A stretch of 64,000 bases of DNA from Vicia villosa. Its lineage: Eukaryota; Streptophyta; Magnoliopsida; Fabales; Fabaceae. The position numbers and the translations under genes are program-made. Under the pieces are notes generated by a model that was not told where the DNA came from, did no database searches, and was given only the letters and a program-made list of their open reading frames with translations. The stretch is taken from NCBI RefSeq assembly GCF_029867415.1, contig NC_081181.1, forward strand, positions 126,051,042-126,115,041, given 5' to 3'. Of the stretch, positions 32,060-43,990 are shown piece by piece. How positions within the stretch are numbered: the first letter of the stretch is position 1; each line of letters starts with the position of its first letter.

Positions 32060-33592
32060 TGTCTGCAAGTTGCAGCTCTCTCTTGCAGTACTCAATCTCT
32101 AACTATTCTTGCTTACTTGGCCTCGGAAAATGATATTTTTTCTCAATATTTTTACCCTTACCATGGCTCATTGGATGATTAGTTAAATAAATAGTTGATT
32201 TGTTATCAGTCAACAGTTTAATTTGTTGCACAACTAAATGATCTTCAACTCTTCCTATAGCATTTCCATCCATATCTCTTGACATGTTGCATGAGGCGGC
32301 TACAAACTTTACTTCATAGAATGATATGGCCATTATCCCTTGCTTTTCGAGCTTTATGAGATTGGAGTTGTTCCAATCATGAATAAGTATCACGTGGTAC
32401 TCTTTCTGCCATATTGGTATCCCCTCCAATTTGAATCAGAGTAGCATTATGCCATTCCCTTCTTGTTAGTACTATTCTGGTTTATCATGAATACACCAAG
32501 ATCTGAAATTCTTCTAACTTACCTTAGAATTCTTTTGGATGCTACTATGTGATCTAATCTAGGCTTTTCCATGAACCTACTTACCAAACAAACACTGACA
32601 AAATTCCAGGTCTTGTGTTACATAAGTACCTCCGTAAGTGAATGATTTTCTTGTATAATATTGTATTTACAAGCTCGCCATTTGTATCATTCTTCAATTT
32701 TATGCATGTTTCCATAAGAGTGGTTAAATGATCGCAATTGCTCATTTTTAATTTATTCGAAATGTCTTATGCGGATTTCTTTTGATGCAAGAAAGCTCCA
32801 CTTTTTGTATTCACAAATATTAGGAAGTAAGCCAAGTTTCATAGGTCAAACATCTCAAACTCATTCTTCAAGCTAGCCTTGAATCATGTTAGTTCACATT
32901 CATTTGATCATGTGACAAATAGATCATCTACAATAGGTATACCATGATCTGATCATGCTCATTTGAATCGTTTACATATACTCCATGCTCTGATATGCAG
33001 TTGTTGAATCCTAACTTGATGAAAAATTTATTATTTTATTCCATGCTTTAGGTGCCCGTTTCAATACATATATAGCCTTTTATAGTTTGTACACCTTCTC
33101 TTCTTGCCTTTTGATCTTAAAGCCTAGTGATTTCTTGACATAAACCTTCTTCTATAGTGGTCCATTAAGAAAGAGAGACTTTACATCCATTTGATGCATA
33201 TTTCGCCCTTTGTCTTATGCAATTGTAACCACTATTCTTATGGTTTCAAGCCTAACAAATGGTTAATATAATTCATTGCAATAAATTTCAAGTCTTTGAA
33301 GGAATCCTTTTGCAACTAGTATTGCTTTTATAATTGGCTATCTCGTCATTTGATCAAAGCTTCAACTTGTAGACCCACTTCACATCTATGACTTTATTGC
33401 TTGAGTGATCGACCAACTCCCATGTGTGATTCTTATCAATTTCCTCGAGTTCATCATTCATTGATTCTTTCATGTTCTTATCTTTCCAAGCTTGATTGAG
33501 ATTAATTGGTTCCGATTTAGCCATCATGGCTTCTTCTATCAAGTCACCATCTTTATCTACTGATTGATCATGTAATCTCTCAGTTAATTAAC
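32060..33592 (-). pseudogene. Older copia: reverse transcriptase and RNase H remnants
   Basis: Minus-strand fragments of Ty1/copia pol. 33542-33354 is the reverse transcriptase start (EAMMAKSEPINLNQAWKDK, NHTWELVDHSSNKVIDVKWVYKLK). 32429-32103 is RNase H (SFYEVKFVAASCNMSRD, LLTDNKSTIYLTNHPMSHG). The sequence between is pol-like but broken by many stops and frameshifts. It continues the integrase remnants at 38177-39175 once the nested copia at 33598-38171 is removed. Confidence 0.75.
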
Positions 33593-33597
33593 CTAAT

Positions 33598-34040
33598 TGT
33601 TGTAAAAACTATGCCAAAATAGAGTATAATAAGGAACATAATAGGAAAAGAAGAAGAGCAACAAGGATTGATTATAACTGTTATTCTTTAATTTCTCTTT
33701 ATTCAAGATTACAAGTGTTACAAGAATAACAAATAACTCTCTCACACTAAATTAGGATTTGCAGTATGCAACGATGAGAGACTAGTATGCTATTTATAAT
33801 AAATCTAACATACTAAACTAATGGGCTTTTTCACAAATATCCATTACAGGCCAACTTAGAGTACAAGCTAACTTAAATAATTGGACATAACAAACAGACC
33901 CAATTCGAAATACTAACAACATAACATTTCAATACCCACATATTATAACACACTTCGACTATAGTATGTAGGTCTTTGACACATTCTTTGTCGAAACATG
34001 AAGCTACTTTTCGACCCACAAGAGTTCGATCCAATACACA
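33598..34040 (-). repeat. 3' LTR of the nested copia
   Basis: 443 bp. It contains a minus-strand TATAAATAGCATACTAG-type core promoter around 33790 and the GGATTTGCAGTATGCAACG block found in all three LTRs of this family. Confidence 0.85.
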
Positions 34041-34099
34041 TAAATATCTGCCTTGGAACAAACTCATAACATCAAAGAACGAACTAGCTTTCTTCATGT

Positions 34100-37000
34100 A
34101 GTTTTATGAACTGTATACAGAGGAAAAACTTGCAACTAGGCAATGTCTTCGTGATCATATCAGCAGCATTTTGATCTGTCGAAACCTTCAGCACTTGAAC
34201 TTCTCAACGCTCGATTACTCCTATGATGAAATGCAACATCACATCGATGTGCTTGGTTCGCTCATGATATGCTGGATTCTCTGACATGTGTATTGCACTT
34301 TGACTATCACATTTAACAATGATACTTCAACCTTAAAGTTTCAGCTCATTCGCAAAACCTTCAAGCTACAATGCTTCTTTCATAGCTTCGGTTAGGGAAA
34401 TATACTCCACCTCAGTGGTTGATAAAGCAACAAATAAATTGTTGTTCCAAACATAGTGAAAACATATCCAGAAATAGATTTTCTGGAATCCATACAACCT
34501 GCATAATCAGAGTCGACATATCCTTCGATGACTGCTTTACTATCTTCGCCCAAGGCTCCGTCATAAATTAGAACTCTATTTAAAGATCCATTTATGTACC
34601 TTAGAATCCACTTTAATGCTTGCCAGTGAGCCTTTCCAGGATTCACCATGTACCTGCTTACAAGACTTACTGCATATACTATGTCGGGTCTAGTACATAC
34701 CATAACATACATTAAAGAACCAACTATATTAGCATATGGGATGCTATTCATATAGGCTATTTTGACATCAGTACTGGGACACTGATCAATACTCAGCTTG
34801 AATTGAGGGTTTGTCGGAGTCACAACAGGATTTGAATTTGACATACCAAATTTGTCAAGAATCTTCCGTAGGTATGCCCCTTGAGATAAGCATAACTTCG
34901 ATTGCTTTCTATCTCTTCGAATGTCAATCCCAAGAATCCTGGATGTTGCTCCTAGATCTTTCATATCAAACTCCTTATTGAGTTCAACCTTCACCCTCAT
35001 TACATCTTCGACATTGTTACTTGCTATGAGTATATCATCCACATAAAGCAACAAAATAACAAATGAATTACTAGGTCGAAATCGGTAGTAAACACAGTGG
35101 TCGAACTGGCTTCTAACGAAACTTATGCATGCCGTGAACTTGTCGAATCTCCTATTCCACTGTTGAGGAGATTGTTTCAGTCCATATAAATATCTCTTTA
35201 GCTTGCACACATAATCTTCCTTCCTCTTTTTGACATACCCTTCAGGTTGTCTCATCAAGATTGTTTCATCTAGATCACCATAAAAGAATGCAGTATTCAT
35301 ATCTATCTGTTCCAGTTCAAGATTAAACTATGCCACCATGACAAGCAACATTCGAATGGACCTATTCTTCACAACAAGATAGAACACATCATTAAAGTCG
35401 ACATCTTCTTTCTGAGTGAAACCCCTTGCGACCAACCTTGGCTTGTATCTCTTTGACGCCACTCCTTTGATTCCTTCCTTAACTTTGAAGATCAATTTAC
35501 AACTGACTAACCTTTCTCTAGCAGGTTTCTTGATTAGCTCCCATGTGTGATTATCATGAAGAGATTTCATCTCATCATTCATGACCTTCATCCATTCTGT
35601 CTTATTTCGACTCCTCATAACTTCCTTATAGTCTCTAGGTTCTTCGTTTAGAACCTCACTTATAGAGATTAAGGCATAAGCTATAAGATCTGCATACCCA
35701 AGTCTCTGAGATGGCTTGCTGACTCTTCTCGACCTATCTCTTGATAATAGGTAGTCATCGACAATTTCCTCAACTTCCTCAGCATCTTCTGCTTCTTCTT
35801 CGACTTCATCTAGGATATGCAATTCAGCATCAACATGCTCCACTTCAACAAGGATCTCTACTTGTTCCAGGTCTTCATCAGATATTTCTACACTTCGACC
35901 AACATCATCAATTTTCTTAAAATTCATTTTAGCTTCATTGAAAACTACATCTCTATTAATGATACTCTTCCTGTGACCTTGCTCTAGGCACCATAGCCTA
36001 TAAGCTTTTACTCCTTCCAAGTATCCCATGAACATGCATTTCACAGCTCTTAATTCGACCTTGTCTTGCCTAATGTGAGCATAGACCACATAGCCAAATA
36101 ATTCCAGTTTGTCGAGATCTGGTGGATATTCCGACCAAACTTCTTCAAGTGTTTTCATATCTAACGCAGTCGAAAGACATCTGTTTATCAAATATGTTTC
36201 TGTCAAAACAGCCTCAGCCTAAAACACCTTCTTTAACCCAGCATTAGTCAACATGCATCTGAATCTCTCCAAAATAGTTTGATTAAACCTTTCAGCCAAA
36301 CCATTTTGCTATGGAGTACCTGCAGTAGTTATGTGCCTTGCAATACCAGAGGCAGCCCAAAAACTGTCGAACGCTTCATTGTAAAATTCAAGGCCATTAT
36401 CGGTTCTCAAACTCTTGACCTTTCTATCAGTTTGATTTTCGACCAGAGTCTTCCAACTTTTGAAATTCTCAAAAGTTTCATCCTTAGTCTTCTGGATGCA
36501 TACCCATAATTTTCTGGAATAATCATCTAATATGGATTGAAAATACCTCGCTCCTGAATATGATGGACACCTTGTAGGCCCCTAAAGATCAGCATGGATG
36601 TAGTCAAGGGGTCCATGTGTTATTTGTTTGCCTTTGTTAAACTTCATTCTGTAAGATTTTCAAAGTACACATGGTTCACAAAACTTCAGTTTTTCGACTT
36701 TTTCTCCACCAAGTAGATTTTGTTTTCCCAATTCGACCAGACCCCTTTCACTGACATGGCCCAATCTCATGTGCCAATTTTTTGTCTTCAACAAAGGTTT
36801 CGTGGATGCAATATTTGTCTAACCACTTACAACTTCAGCCTCAAGGGTATACAAGCCTTGTTTCTTCACGCCTCTCAAGACTTCCTCCGACCCCTTCATG
36901 ACTTCCTCCGACCCCTTCATGACTCTTAGGATACTTTTCTCTCCTTAGAAAACATATCCTTTCTTATCGAATTCACCAAGATAAATCAAATTTCTCTTCA

Positions 37001-37712
37001 AACCAGGAACATACCTGACTTCATTCAACAACCATTTTGACTCATCATTGAGCTTAAATCTCACAGATCCAACACCTGCAATCTTGCAAGCTTTGTTATT
37101 TCCCAGCAATACATATCCACCATCTTGATCACATAATTCCTCGAGCATATCTTTGTTTGGATTCATGTGCCAAGTGAAACCTGGATCCATAATCCACTAC
37201 TTACTTGAGTCACTGCTTGAAACCATAAGGACATCAAATGATTCGAAATCATCTTGAACAATGGTTGCAATCTTCATCATCGATCTTCACATCAATATTT
37301 TCAAGATCAAGAATCAGCTTGTTGAACATATCCAACTACTCAACCAACATTTTTTCTTCAATCATCTTGAATGAATATAAAGCTTGCTTGAGGTAAAGTT
37401 TATTTACCAGCGATTTGGTCATGTACAAACTTTCAAGTTTTATCCATAACCTTGATGTCGTCGTCTCCTCTGATACCTGTCGCAGAACGTTATCACCAAG
37501 GCTTAACAGAATTGCATTATGGGCTTTCTCTATCATGGTCGTATTTTCTCTTTCTATTAATGCATTGTCCATAGTCGTCACTCCCTTCAAGGCTTCCAAA
37601 AAACCCCGTTGAACTAGTAGGGCTTTCATCTTCAAGCGCCATAGACCAAAATCGTTCACTCCGGTGAACTTTTCAATCTCAAACTTTGTTGAAGGCATCT
37701 TCTTCATGCTCA
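34100..37712 (-). pseudogene. Copia gag-pol of the nested element, broken
   Basis: Gag begins on the minus strand near 37712 with MKKMPSTKFEIEKFTGVN and WRLKMKALLVQRGFLEAL (UBN2-type gag). A pre-integrase region follows (37190-36945; HMNPNKDMLEELCDQDGGYV, LLNEVRYVPGLKRNLIYLG). Integrase C-terminal and early reverse transcriptase sequence lie at 36206-35328 (FGYVVYAHIRQDKVELRAVK, NHTWELIKKPARERLVSCKL). The polymerase core is at 35300-34392, with LLLYVDDILIASN and the SRYMVNPGKAHWQALKWIL and YVDSDYAGCMDSRKSISGY stretches of RNase H. The frame is broken between these blocks by several stops and frameshifts, and the RNase H end (34390-34100) is degenerate. Full-length copia polyproteins are one continuous frame, so this copy cannot encode one. 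Confidence 0.87.
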
Positions 37713-37723
37713 CCGCACCAATT

Positions 37724-38171
37724 TGTTGTGAAAACAATGCCAAAAACAGAGTATAATATGAAACACAATAGGAAAGCAAGAAGAACAACAAGGATTGGTT
37801 ATAATTGATATTCTTTACTTTCTCTTTATTCAAGATTACAAGTGTTACAAGAATAACAAATAACCCTCTCACCCTAAATTAGGATTTGCAATATGCAATG
37901 ATGAGATTCTAGTATGCTATTTATAATAAACCTAACATACTAAACTAACGAGATTTTTCACAAATACCCATCACAAGCCAACTTAGGGTACAAGCTAACT
38001 TAAACAATTGGACATAAAAAAACAAGCCTTATTCGAAATACTAACAACCCTAGCATTTCTACACCCACATACTAGAACCCACTTCGACTACAGTATGTAG
38101 ATCTCCGGCACAATCTCTGTTGAAACAGGAAGCTACTCTTTGACCCACTAGAGTTTGATCCAATTCTCACA
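37724..38171 (-). repeat. 5' LTR of the nested copia
   Basis: 448 bp. The internal region begins just after it with ATTGGTGCGGTGAGC, then the gag ATG within about 20 bases. Confidence 0.85.
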
Positions 38172-38176
38172 CTAAT

Positions 38177-39175
38177 TTGTCGTGTTCTTGCTCTAGTTGA
38201 CACACTTACCTCTTGTTCATGTGCAAATTTCTCTACTTGATCTTCTGGAAATACAATTCTAATATTGCTTGAGTTTTCACCATTATGCATTGGATAATTT
38301 GAAACTTTCAGTCCGTTCCTTCCTTTTTTTTTCTCATCAAACTGCACATTCTTGCTTATTACCATCATATTCTCATTATGTGGGAATAATTTGTATGCAC
38401 GTGTTGATTGATAGCCTGTGAGAATCATGGCTCGACTTCTATCATTCATTTTTTTCTTAATTGTTCCGGTACATGTCTGAAGCAAAATGATCCAAAGATT
38501 CTAAAATGGCCATCACTTGGATTTACACATGTCCATGATTCATATGGTTTCTCAATCATCATTTTATTTATTGGAAATTTTCTCATTATATGCACAATAA
38601 TTGAGGTTGTTTCTCCATATAAATAATTTGGCATTTTCCTAGCCTTAAGCATGCTTCTTGCGATGTTCAATATACTCTTGTTATTTCTTTCAGCAATACC
38701 ATTGTGTTTGAGGTGTATAAGAAGCTATAAATTTATGATCAATACCTCCTTTCACACATAATTGTGCAAACTTAGTTGAATTATATTCACTTACTCCATC
38801 AGTTTTCAATTTCTTGATGCTACATCAACCTATTTTTCAACCAACAATTTGAAGTTCTTGAACTGGGTGAATACTTAACTTTTCTTCTCCATTAAGTAAA
38901 TCCACATATACCTTGTCAATTAATCTAAGAGGGTTAGAAAATAGCACTTACCTCTTATTAATTTTACTTCGAATGGTCCACAAACATCTGAATGAACCAT
39001 CCCCAATTTTTGTTTTGACTTCATAGATAATTCATGCTTGAATAACTTCCTCTCTTTCTACGATACACAACACTCTTCACATAGTTTCTTTGGTATTTTA
39101 ATTTGAGGAAGACCATACAACATTTTCTTAATCTGCATCAGGCGCGGTCTCTTAAAATTAAAATGACCATATCTT
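38177..39175 (-). pseudogene. Older copia: integrase remnants
   Basis: Minus-strand copia integrase pieces: RYGHFNFKR and MLYGLPQIKIPKKLCEECC (GAG-pre-integrase/zinc finger, near 39165-39050), then NIARSMLKARKMPNYLYGE (38670-38446) and MILTGYQSTRAYKLF, ISKNVQFDE (38485-38250). Stops and frameshifts separate them. The C-terminal part is cut off at 38176 by the nested copia. Confidence 0.72.
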
Positions 39176-40610
39176 GGAGGTCATATTCCAATTGTGATCA
39201 TCAACAGTTATTAGTTCAAGACATTGATGGTTAAGCATGTTGATCATAACTTTGAAAGTATTGTTGTTTGACTGTGGTGCTTTCAAAGTGTTTGTTATTT
39301 TGATTGGCTGCTTTAGGTAAAACAACATGGGAAATACAAGACGTAAATTGCAAAGAGACATCATGTGGGACAAGATGTTCCAGCATGTGTGCAACATCTT
39401 ACCTTAGTCTGTAAGCATGATTTCGTGAGTAAATTTGAACGTAATTTTGTTTATTTCCAATAAGTTTGTTAATTCAAATTAGTTTGGAAAAAGATTTTAT
39501 TAAATCATAGTTCATAAATGTTAAAGAAGATTTAATAGGATAGGATTTAATTAAAAAGATTTGGATTTGGTTTAAGAAAATTTGATTTGATTGGATTTAC
39601 ATGGAAGAAAAGTTTTATTTGAATAAGCTTTGAATGAAGATTTGGTTTATATTTATCATATCCGATATTGTTTTGATATGATATGCAAAGTTATTAAATG
39701 AAGATTTAATTAAAAAAATACTCCATGACGAGATCTTACTGGATTTGTTTTGATTACAAGATTTGGATTTGCACTTAATAAGAATATCTCCAATCTCTAT
39801 TAAAGAATATTGAAAGTGTGGTTTAGTTTTTGGAAGAGCTTGAATTCTTAACCCTTTACTTGAAGAGGTTAGAACTATGATTTATATCAAGGAAATATTT
39901 TATTTGATTTGTTCAAAGATTCATAATTTTGTTATATGGACAAATATCATGCCAAATGTTCCAACAATCTGTGAGACATTTGTCTCAAAATGTTACTTGG
40001 TGAGCAAGATAAATTGAAGTATATATTGTCTTTTTAAGATTTGTTTCCTTTTCTATTATATCAGACATATAAGTGTGCTAGGTTGAGTTTGAATTTGGAA
40101 TGCTTAATTTGTATCAATCAAGGATCTCAATCTTCCTAATAAAGATTTGATTGATCATGTGTGTTTTTGGAGGATATGGTATGAATAAAATACAACAAGA
40201 ATAATCAAGAGATTCAGATTTAGTCAAAGTGAATCTTCACGGGTAGTATTAGGAAAGTGGCCTTGAACTGGGAGAGTTTAGAGTAAGCCCATTTATCCTT
40301 TTGACTATTGGGGGTGGAGTCGTTTTATAGGGAGTCTTTAATAGAAATTCATGGGTAGTATTAGGAAGAAAGGAATTGAACAAAGTTTGTTCATCTAAGA
40401 CTAATTTTACTTTTACATTAAGAGTGGATTTCCTTTCTTGAGTTGAATTCCCCCCAAACGTAGGTGACGTTACACCGAACTGGGATACAAATTCCTGTGT
40501 TCTTTACTACTTTATTATTCTTGCTATTATTTTGACTGATGCGTAAGTATATTGTTATATTGATCCAGATATTGTATTTGACATTTGTCCCTCTGAAGAT
40601 TAGAATTTCA
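39175..40610. mobile_element. Probable solo LTR inside the older copia
   Basis: The copia reading is interrupted between the integrase zinc-finger block (ending near 39175) and the pre-integrase block (resuming near 40690). The inserted sequence is non-coding and contains GTAGGTGACGTTACACCGAA followed by CTGGGATACAAATTCCTGTG, a combination I associate with the R-U5 part of copia LTRs in legumes. I could not fix the exact ends or a target duplication. Confidence 0.4.
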
Positions 40611-41640
40611 CAAAGTTAGTTTAGAATTTCCATAAAACACTTTTAGTTCCTAGTTCTCTTGCTTCATGGTGTAGTTCTTGTCAAGAAACTAACCCAAGCA
40701 TATTAAGTTACTTGTCATAGAAGGAACATATAGCACATCAATGATTATTGCTTCTTGTCCATCTTTCCCTTTCCAAAAAGTGTTCCTCAAGTCCTCATAT
40801 GGAACTTTGTTATTATCATCAAATCTAATGGCTCTTTTTACTGATTTGTCAAGTTTGATAAACCAGTCTTTGTTCCATGTCATGTGATTGCTACAACATA
40901 ACTTCAATAATATTTTATGCACGTGCAAATTGTGTTTCTTATTTAATTAGCATAACCTTCTTCTTGAATTTCTTGTTGTGAGAGACAGAATTCTTAGTTG
41001 CCTCTCCTTGGTTCTTACCAGCACCTTCATCACTCCACTTCTTTTTCCATTTTCCTTTCCTTTTGTTGATCTTTATGGTATTTTTTCCATCTTTTTAAGG
41101 AATCAGCTTGCAGGGATTATTTTGTTACTTTATTAGAATTTCTTTGCTTCAACCTCATCTCATGAGCCTCCAATGATATTTTCAATTTTTCAAGCTTCAT
41201 CTCATTCATGTTCTTAGATTCTTCAATAGTCACGACTATGTTATCAAACTTGGCAGCTAAGTCTCTCAAAATCTTCTCAAAATTCTTAAATCTAGTGATC
41301 TTCTCACCACATGACTTTGTTTGATTGGTCAACAATACCAATCTTCTAAATAAATTAACAACCACTTTGATCATTCATTTGCATATTAACATATTGCTTC
41401 CTCGAAGACTTCAACTTTACCTTCTTCAATTTTACATCACCACCATAAAACATCTTGAGTGTATCTCCTGCACCCTTAGTCGTTTCTTGCTCGATAATTT
41501 TCTCAAAGATGTTTGAATCCACACATAGACTTCTAAAGCAAACAAGCTATCATTTACGATCTCAAGAATATCTTGAAATATGAATATGACCCTCATTTGC
41601 ATGTACCATCTTTCATAGTGTTCTCATTTGAACACTTATA
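40610..41640 (-). pseudogene. Older copia: gag and protease-region remnants
   Basis: Near 41640-41540 the minus strand carries a gag N-terminal fragment (FQDILEIVND). 41374-41117 is the UBN2 gag core (FEKILRDLAAKFDNIVVTIEESKN, LEAHEMRLKQR). 40928-40689 is the protease/pre-integrase region (CSNHMTWNKDWF, DVLYVPSMTSNLICLG). The arrangement is in the correct copia order but broken by stops. Confidence 0.75.
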
Positions 41641-41644
41641 AATT

Positions 41645-42847
41645 TGTTGGGAATTGATTTAAAGTTTTCCTTCCATTTGTGTTAGGAGTGAATTAGTAGT
41701 ATTTTCATGTGTTAAATTAACTACCTTTTGATCTAAAGTTAAACATATCTTATGATTTCTAAGGATTTTATGGTTAGAATTGAGCTCTAAAGGTTCGATG
41801 CTAATTGTAGAGAAAATTGTATCACTTTGGGTGTTATTTGTGCAGGTATTAAGGTTGAAAAGTAGGGACGAGGAAGCGCGAAGGCGTAAAGACTCTGGAG
41901 AAGAGAAATCACAAAGAAGTGGGATGAAGCAAAGGCCGAGCTGCAGCAATAATGGGCGAGACGCGCCAAAACTTCTGACTTCGTTTCGCGCCTCGCCAAT
42001 CCGTGCCGCGTCGCGGACTCTTCGTAAAAAGAAATAATGTTATAAATAGAAGCCCTAATCCTCATAAGGGAGAGATCTTTGGTGAGCGAAATTCATAGAG
42101 CAATCCTATTCCAGAGCAGAAAATAACATCCGATAGAGAATTCAACATCAATTGAAGACATTCCCTTGATGAAGATGAATCCCTCTATGAAGTCTTGTGT
42201 GTTCTTCATGTCTATGGAGAGCTAAACCCCATTGTGTTGAGTTTAAGGTAGTAGCTAACCTATGAAGATGCGATTACTTTGATTAACTCCTGTGAACAAT
42301 TGTTTGATTTTTATTATCAATAAAGAACCTTGTTTTTATTTTATATCATTATTAAACTATCAATCGAGAGATAGGGTTTATACTTTTGCCCTAGGTTCTT
42401 ATATTGACTTGTTGATTAATACTCAGAGATGAGATTTTGAAGAAGTTTTCATAAATCATCGTGGTTAATTCCCTTTATCTTTATAGTTATTCTGAGAGAT
42501 CGAATATCATATCGGTGGAGGTGTTTCTAAATTGATCATTAGACATGATATCAGTTTTGAGGATGAATGAAGATAATAACTTAGATGATGTTCACTTGTG
42601 GATTAATTGGTTATTGCATTTGAATAGGTTGATGAACCCTAGAACTCAACATATTCATCACCATTGTTATTCGTTCGTTATGCTTTTAGCCATTTAATTC
42701 TTATTCTGTTATTTACAATTTGAGATTAAACATTCAAAACCAATACTTTTCACTACTCACTATAATTCGACTATAGAACGGCAGCAATATTAACTCAGTC
42801 TCTGTGGATACGATATTAGAAAATATTTACCCAAAATACTTTCAACA
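41645..42847 (+). mobile_element. Solo LTR, ~1.2 kb, inside the older copia
   Basis: It starts TGTTGGGAATTGA and ends TTTCAACA, inverted TGTTG/CAACA termini. It has TATAAATA at 42041-42048 followed by a leader-like AGCCCTAATCC stretch, and near its end CTGTGGATACGATATTAG. Both flanks carry AATT, ambiguous by one base, so the duplication is only probable. Removing it rejoins the copia primer-site region with its gag. The GC-rich 41850-42030 part is unusual for the neighbourhood. Confidence 0.65.
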
Positions 42848-42879
42848 ATTTGTCATTTATAAAAGCTTGATCGAATCAA

Positions 42880-42893
42880 GACTCATGATACCA
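42880..42893 (-). other. Primer-binding site of the older copia
   Basis: On the minus strand it reads TTTGGTATCATGAG immediately after the LTR end, close to the initiator-tRNA-Met site TGGTATCAGAGC used by most copia elements. Confidence 0.6.
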
Positions 42894-42896
42894 AAT

Positions 42897-43017
42897 TGTT
42901 AAAATAAGTTGCTTATCAAAATAATGAAAGACAAAGAAGACGAACACAAATAAAGAGATATAAACTAAATTGAGTGAAGAGATGTTTCTATTGAGTAAAA
43001 GTGCTAACTAAATTACA
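42897..43017 (-). mobile_element. 5' LTR of the older copia (121 bp)
   Basis: On the minus strand it begins TGTAATTTAGTTAGC and ends TTATTTTAACA, directly followed by the primer site. Such a short LTR is unusual but is matched by the copy at 31926-32046. Confidence 0.6.
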
Positions 43018-43990
43018 TGTCATATATATTTCTTTTACACTCATTTGACATTTGATTAATCGAACTATAAAAATATGTTTAGTTAAATGAATATAAAAAT
43101 ATGTTTAATTAGATTAATTTAACTAAACTGAATTAACTATATTTTCATATTTGATTAAACATGATATGACTGTTAAAAAATTGTACATAAAATACTTTTC
43201 TGATAAATTATTAGAATGTGTTTTTTACTATTCTCTCAGTCCCACAATCAGTGATTCATTTAAAATAAAATGATGTTCTAAAATGAATAATCAATTTCAA
43301 TTTGAAATACACTTTTTTCAATTATCTTCTAATTAATCAAAAATTTCATTTTCAATAAACAATAAGGAGTAAAAGTAATATTCTCTCTTACTTTTATACA
43401 TTTTTCTAAATTCATGTGAAATAGTGTGTTGGATCACTTAGTGTAGGAAGAGGGAATATTTTAAAGAGACAATGTTCATAATCATTCCTTAATGATATTG
43501 TTTCCGACAAAAGCCACCATAATGAATTAGTGATACAAATCATTAAGTTGTGAATAAGTGTCTTGATCTCCATGAATTAACAATGGCATAGTTTTTAAAA
43601 CCTTAACGTAAAAAAGAAATGAGAGCATCACAATCGTTCATTTTTCTATCTCCCCCCTCACAAAAAGGTGATGGGCCTCAAAACCCACTAATTGAATTAC
43701 CCATCAATTCAGTACACAACTTCTTGTTCACACTCAAAATCAAGAGAATGTGATTCACTAACCCACCTCCACCTTACCCTCCAACTCCAAAGCCTAATAA
43801 ATTATAATTAAACTAATCATCACACCAAACCACAATCAACCCATGCAACAAATAACTGAATTCCTTATTACTCTAGTCTATACACAATTTAACAAACAAT
43901 GTTTCAACACTACACTAATTTAACAATTTTACCAACCGTATATCTCTATTTATATTCTCTTAAAAAGTAAGATAAAGATACAAACTAAAA
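43018..43990. other. Intergenic sequence downstream of the thaumatin-like gene
   Basis: No gene is visible. Around 43228-43400, CTCTCAGTCCCACAATCAGTGATTC on the left and an inverse GAGAGAATATTACTTTTACTCC on the right look like decayed Stowaway MITE ends (compare CTCCCTCCGTCCC). The remainder is AT-rich and probably includes the 3' UTR of the next gene. Confidence 0.35.

Larger units (their letters stand above)
33598..38171 (-). mobile_element. Nested Ty1/copia element with both LTRs and CTAAT duplication
   Basis: A 4574-bp element on the minus strand. The 5' LTR (37724-38171) and 3' LTR (33598-34040) share TGTGxATTGGATC starts and ACAACA ends. CTAAT lies at 33593-33597 and 38172-38176. The coding order gag, protease, integrase, reverse transcriptase, RNase H is that of Ty1/copia. 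It inserted into the older copia, separating its integrase from its reverse transcriptase. The LTRs visibly differ at many positions, so the insertion is not recent. Confidence 0.88.
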
